From Streptomyces olivaceoviridis (GTDB lineage Bacteria; Actinomycetota; Actinomycetes; Streptomycetales; Streptomycetaceae): a stretch of 64,000 bases of DNA. The translations under genes were made by a program, and so were the position numbers. Under the pieces are notes generated by a model that did not search any database, was not told the origin of the DNA, and saw only the letters and a program-made list of their open reading frames with translations. The first letter of the stretch is position 1; each line of letters begins with the position of its first letter. The DNA is taken from positions 186,001 through 250,000 of the forward strand of contig NZ_BMUI01000006.1 of the NCBI RefSeq assembly GCF_014650115.1. Direction: 5' to 3'. Shown in pieces: positions 59,534 to 64,000 of the stretch.

Positions 59534-62260
59534 CTAGTGGGCCGCCGATTCCCAGTCCGGGCCCACGCCCACCGAGACGTCCAGCGGGGCCCTGAGCTGC
59601 ACGGCGCCCGCCATTTCGCGGCGGACGATCTCCTCCGCCGCCGCCCGCTCGCCGGGGGCGATCTCCAGCACGATCTCGTCGTGGACCTGGAGGAGCATGC
59701 GGGACCTGAGGTCCGCCTCCCGCAGCGCGCTGTCCACCTTGAGCATGGCGATCTTCACGATGTCCGCCGCCGTGCCCTGGATGGGCGCGTTGAGGGCCAT
59801 GCGCTCGGCCGCCTCGCGGCGCTGGCGGTTGTCGCTGTTGAGGTCGGGCAGGTAGCGGCGGCGCCCGAAGAGCGTCGCGGTGTAGCCCGTCGCCCGGGCC
59901 TCGTCGACCGCCCGGCGCAGATAGTCCCGCACCCCGCCGAAGCGCTCGAAGTAGGCGTCCATCAGGGCGCGGGCCTCGGCCGCCTCGATGTTCAGCTGCT
60001 GGGAGAGGCCGAACGCGGACAGGCCGTACGCGAGGCCGTACGACATCGCCTTGATCTTGCGGCGCATCTCGGCGTCGACCGCGCCGGGCTCGACGCCGAA
60101 CACCTGGGACGCGGCGGTGGTGTGCAGGTCCTCACCGGAGGTGAACGCCTGGATCAGCCCCGCGTCCTCGGAGAGGTGGGCCATGACACGCAGTTCGATC
60201 TGGCTGTAGTCCGCGGTCATCAGGGACTCGAAGCCCTCGCCGACCACGAATCCCCGGCGGATCGCCCGGCCCTCGTCCGTGCGGACGGGGATGTTCTGGA
60301 GGTTGGGGTCGGTGGAGGACAGACGCCCGGTCGCGGCCACCGTCTGGTTGAAGGTGGTGTGGATCCGGCCGTCCCCCGCGATGGTCTTGATCAGGCCCTC
60401 GACGGTCACCCGCAGCTTGGCCTGCTCGCGGTGCCGGAGCATGATCACGGGCAGTTCGTTGTCGGTCTGGGTGGCGAGCCAGGCCAGGGCGTCGGCGTCC
60501 GTGGTGTAGCCGGTCTTGGTCTTCTTCGTCTTCGGCAGGGCCAGCTCGCCGAAGAGGACCTCCTGGAGCTGCTTGGGCGAGCCCAGGTTGAACTCGTGGC
60601 CGGCCGCCGCGTGCGCCTCCTTCACGGCCTGTTGCACGGCGCCCGCGAACATCTGCTCCATCGCTTCGAGGTGGGGCCGGTCCGCCGCGATGCCGTGGCG
60701 CTCCATGCGGGCGAGCAGCGCGGAGGTGGGCAGCTCCATGTCGCGGAGCAGGTCGGCGGCGCCGACCTCCGCCAGGCGGCCCTCGAAGGCCGTGCCGAGG
60801 TCCAGGACGGCGCGGGCCTGGACCATCAGGGACTCGGCCTCGGCGCCGTCGTCCGCGCCGAAGGCCAGCTGGCCGTCGGCCGCCGCGGCGGGGGCCAGCT
60901 CGCGGTGCAGGTACTCCATCGACAGCGCGTCCAGGTCGAAGGAGCGGCGGCCGGGCTTGACCAGGTAGGCGGCGAGCGCGGTGTCCATGCGCACGCCCTC
61001 GACGCTCCAGCCGTGCTCGGCGAAGACCCGCATGGCGCCCTTGGCGTTGTGGAACACCTTGGGGCGGGCCGCGTCGGCCAGCCAGGCGGCGAAGGCGTTC
61101 TCGTCGGCCTCGTCCAGCTCCGACGGGTCGAACCAGGCCGCCGCTCCCCCGGCCGCGGCGAGGGCGACCTCGGCGACCGAGCCGGCGCCCAGCGCCCAGG
61201 TGTCGACGGTGGCGACGCCCAGGGGTCCGGCGCCGTGCTCGGCGAGCCAGGGGGCCAGCTCGCCGGTGCGCAGGATCGCGCCGTCGATCTCGACGCCGTC
61301 GGTGGCGACCGGGGTGGCCTCGGCCTCCTCCGTGCCGGGGTCGACGGCGAAGAGCCGCTCGCGCAGCGACGGGTTGCGGATCTCCAGGGTGTCCAGGACC
61401 ATCGCGACGGCCTTGCGGTCGTACGGGGCCCGCTCCAGGTCGGCGACCGCCTTCGGCAGCTCCACCTGGCGTTCCAGCTCGGTGAGGAGGCGGTTGAGCT
61501 TGACGGACTCCAGGTGGTCGCGGAGGTTCTGCCCGGCCTTGCCCTTGACCTCCTCGACCCGCTCGACCAGCTCGGCGAAGGAGCCGAACTGGTTGATCCA
61601 CTTCGCGGCGGTCTTCTCGCCGACGCCGGGGATGCCGGGGAGGTTGTCGGACGGGTCGCCGCGCAGGGCCGCGAAGTCCGGGTACTGGGCGGGCGTCAAT
61701 CCGTACTTCTCGAAAACCTTCTCCGGGGTGAAGCGGGTCAGCTCCGAGACGCCCTTGGTCGGGTAGAGCACGGTGGTGTTCTCGCTGACCAGCTGGAAGG
61801 AGTCGCGGTCGCCGGTGACGATCAGCACCTCGAAGCCCGCGGCCTCGGCCTGGGTGGCGAGGGTGGCGATGATGTCGTCCGCCTCGTAGCCCTCGACGGC
61901 GAAGCGGTGCGCGTGCATCGCGTCGAGCAGCTCGCCGATCAGCTCGACCTGGCCCTTGAACTCGTCCGGGGTCTTGGAGCGGTTCGCCTTGTACTCGGTG
62001 AACCGCTCGGAGCGCCAGGTCTTGCGGGAGACGTCGAAGGCCACCGCGAAGTGCGTGGGCGCCTCGTCACGCAGGGTGTTGGCCAGCATCGACGCGAAGC
62101 CGTAGATCGCGTTCGTCGGCTGACCGGTCGCGGTCGTGAAGTTCTCCGCGGGCAGCGCGAAGAACGCGCGGTACGCCAGCGAGTGCCCGTCCATGAGCAT
62201 CAGCCGGGGACGGGAGCCGCCGGGGGTCTTGTCGGTCTGCTTCGATGCTGTCTCTGCCAC
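59534..62260 (-). CDS. polA: DNA polymerase I
   Basis: A 908-aa polymerase. Residues about 1-320 are the 5'-3' exonuclease (DGHSLAYRAFFALP, EADDIIATLATQA, VTGDRDSFQLV, GDPSDNLPGIPGVGEKTAAK). The middle is a 3'-5' exonuclease-like domain lacking the metal-binding DxE (GVATVDTWALG), as in other actinobacterial PolA, so proofreading is not expected. The polymerase domain has motif A TADYSQIELRVMAH, O-helix RRKIKAMSYGLAYGLSAFGL, and motif C QVHDEIVLE. The GTG start matches the usual N-terminus of Streptomyces PolA. Confidence 0.98.
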   Translation of the reverse strand: MAETASKQTDKTPGGSRPRLMLMDGHSLAYRAFFALPAENFTTATGQPTNAIYGFASMLANTLRDEAPTHFAVAFDVSRKTWRSERFTEYKANRSKTPDEFKGQVELIGELLDAMHAHRFAVEGYEADDIIATLATQAEAAGFEVLIVTGDRDSFQLVSENTTVLYPTKGVSELTRFTPEKVFEKYGLTPAQYPDFAALRGDPSDNLPGIPGVGEKTAAKWINQFGSFAELVERVEEVKGKAGQNLRDHLESVKLNRLLTELERQVELPKAVADLERAPYDRKAVAMVLDTLEIRNPSLRERLFAVDPGTEEAEATPVATDGVEIDGAILRTGELAPWLAEHGAGPLGVATVDTWALGAGSVAEVALAAAGGAAAWFDPSELDEADENAFAAWLADAARPKVFHNAKGAMRVFAEHGWSVEGVRMDTALAAYLVKPGRRSFDLDALSMEYLHRELAPAAAADGQLAFGADDGAEAESLMVQARAVLDLGTAFEGRLAEVGAADLLRDMELPTSALLARMERHGIAADRPHLEAMEQMFAGAVQQAVKEAHAAAGHEFNLGSPKQLQEVLFGELALPKTKKTKTGYTTDADALAWLATQTDNELPVIMLRHREQAKLRVTVEGLIKTIAGDGRIHTTFNQTVAATGRLSSTDPNLQNIPVRTDEGRAIRRGFVVGEGFESLMTADYSQIELRVMAHLSEDAGLIQAFTSGEDLHTTAASQVFGVEPGAVDAEMRRKIKAMSYGLAYGLSAFGLSQQLNIEAAEARALMDAYFERFGGVRDYLRRAVDEARATGYTATLFGRRRYLPDLNSDNRQRREAAERMALNAPIQGTAADIVKIAMLKVDSALREADLRSRMLLQVHDEIVLEIAPGERAAAEEIVRREMAGAVQLRAPLDVSVGVGPDWESAAH

Positions 62261-62340
62261 GTCCCCGATCCTGCCACGAGCCACTGACAGCGCGGGCCGG
62301 GCGGTTCCGGCGGGGGCACGGCCGGTTGCCTCCCGGTCGC

Positions 62341-62410
62341 TCACGGCGACGAGGATCCCGCGCGTCCCACGGCGACGAGCGTCCCGCGCGTCACGGCGAC
62401 GAGCGTCGGA
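62341..62410. repeat. 24-26 bp tandem repeat, 3 copies
   Basis: CACGGCGACGAG starts at 62342, 62368 and 62392, each followed by a GTCCCGCGCGT-like word. It lies in the 274-base gap between the divergent polA and oxidoreductase genes. Confidence 0.75.
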
Positions 62411-62534
62411 CGAACGCCGTGGAACCGGCGCAAGCAATGCTGCCGCCCCCGCCCTGCCCGCCCGGCACCGTTGTCGGCGGGCCGTGGGAGGATCGTCGGC
62501 GTACTTCTCACACGCAGTCGAAGGGGATCGTGCG

Positions 62535-64000
<1,466 letters not shown>

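Noticed and set aside
59024..62287. A 1087-residue open frame opposite polA.
   Set aside because: It is the antisense shadow of polA and of the repeat array, with no family features or ribosome binding site.

Overview
The window is chromosomal DNA from a Streptomyces-like actinomycete. The G+C content is very high, third codon positions are almost all G or C, many genes start with GTG, and most families are typical of Streptomyces (DUF397/XRE pairs, DUF574 methyltransferase, HxlR, TerD, PAC2 and DUF3068 proteins, and small SPW_0924-like proteins). Three core genes fix the backbone: uvrB (about 8.6-10.8 kb), rpsA (49.1-50.6 kb) and polA (59.5-62.3 kb). No rRNA, tRNA, CRISPR array, prophage or insertion sequence was recognised. 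Most of the window reads as conserved chromosome with accessory patches.

Layout. 0-5.3 kb: end of a polar amino-acid ABC importer, aroQ, an MHS-family MFS transporter, a Ca2+/H+ antiporter and a TerC protein with a probable manganese (yybP-ykoY) riboswitch. 5.5-8.4 kb: a TerD domain fused to a degenerate FtsK-like module, then a stand-alone TerD. 8.6-13.9 kb: uvrB, an MHYT membrane protein, a secreted glycerophosphodiesterase, ogt and a VOC protein. 13.9-15.8 kb: a pseudouridine catabolism pair (psuG plus PfkB kinase). 16-24.4 kb: methyltransferase, corA, a broken F420/FMN-type oxidase gene, a uridine-kinase-like protein without a P-loop, HxlR/NmrA, DUF2293, DUF1772, an orphan gltD and an AhpD-like protein. 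24.5-32.4 kb: MocR regulator, DUF574 methyltransferase, a DUF397 / XRE-DUF5753 / HATPase regulatory module and an ABC exporter. 32.4-38 kb: a 58-aa protein, DUF899, an amidohydrolase pseudogene, FUSC, a nucleotidyltransferase, RidA and GNAT. 38-41 kb: racemase, NCS1 permease and a divergent GntR regulator with a perfect operator-like palindrome, probably hydantoin/allantoin or nucleobase metabolism. 41-49 kb: uracil-DNA glycosylase, S4 protein, DoxX, two-domain acyltransferase, TPR, coaE, PAC2 and a secreted beta-helix protein. 49-64 kb: rpsA, methyltransferase, hrpB, DUF3068, a lytic transglycosylase, DUF4184, polA and the start of an FdhF/YdeP-type molybdoenzyme.

The most unusual property is the number of direct tandem repeats (minisatellites). 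They occur between genes (39, 30, 31 and 54-60 bp units) and, in frame, inside genes. The clearest coding case is five 30-bp units inside the nucleotide-binding domain of an ABC exporter. A 31-bp array begins inside the last codons of a GNAT gene. Two pseudogenes (about 18.26-18.53 kb and 33.5-34.1 kb) show that gene decay is in progress. The best candidates for poorly described biology are the TerD-FtsK-like fusion with its TerC/TerD neighbours and the XRE/DUF397/HATPase module with a predicted leaderless promoter.
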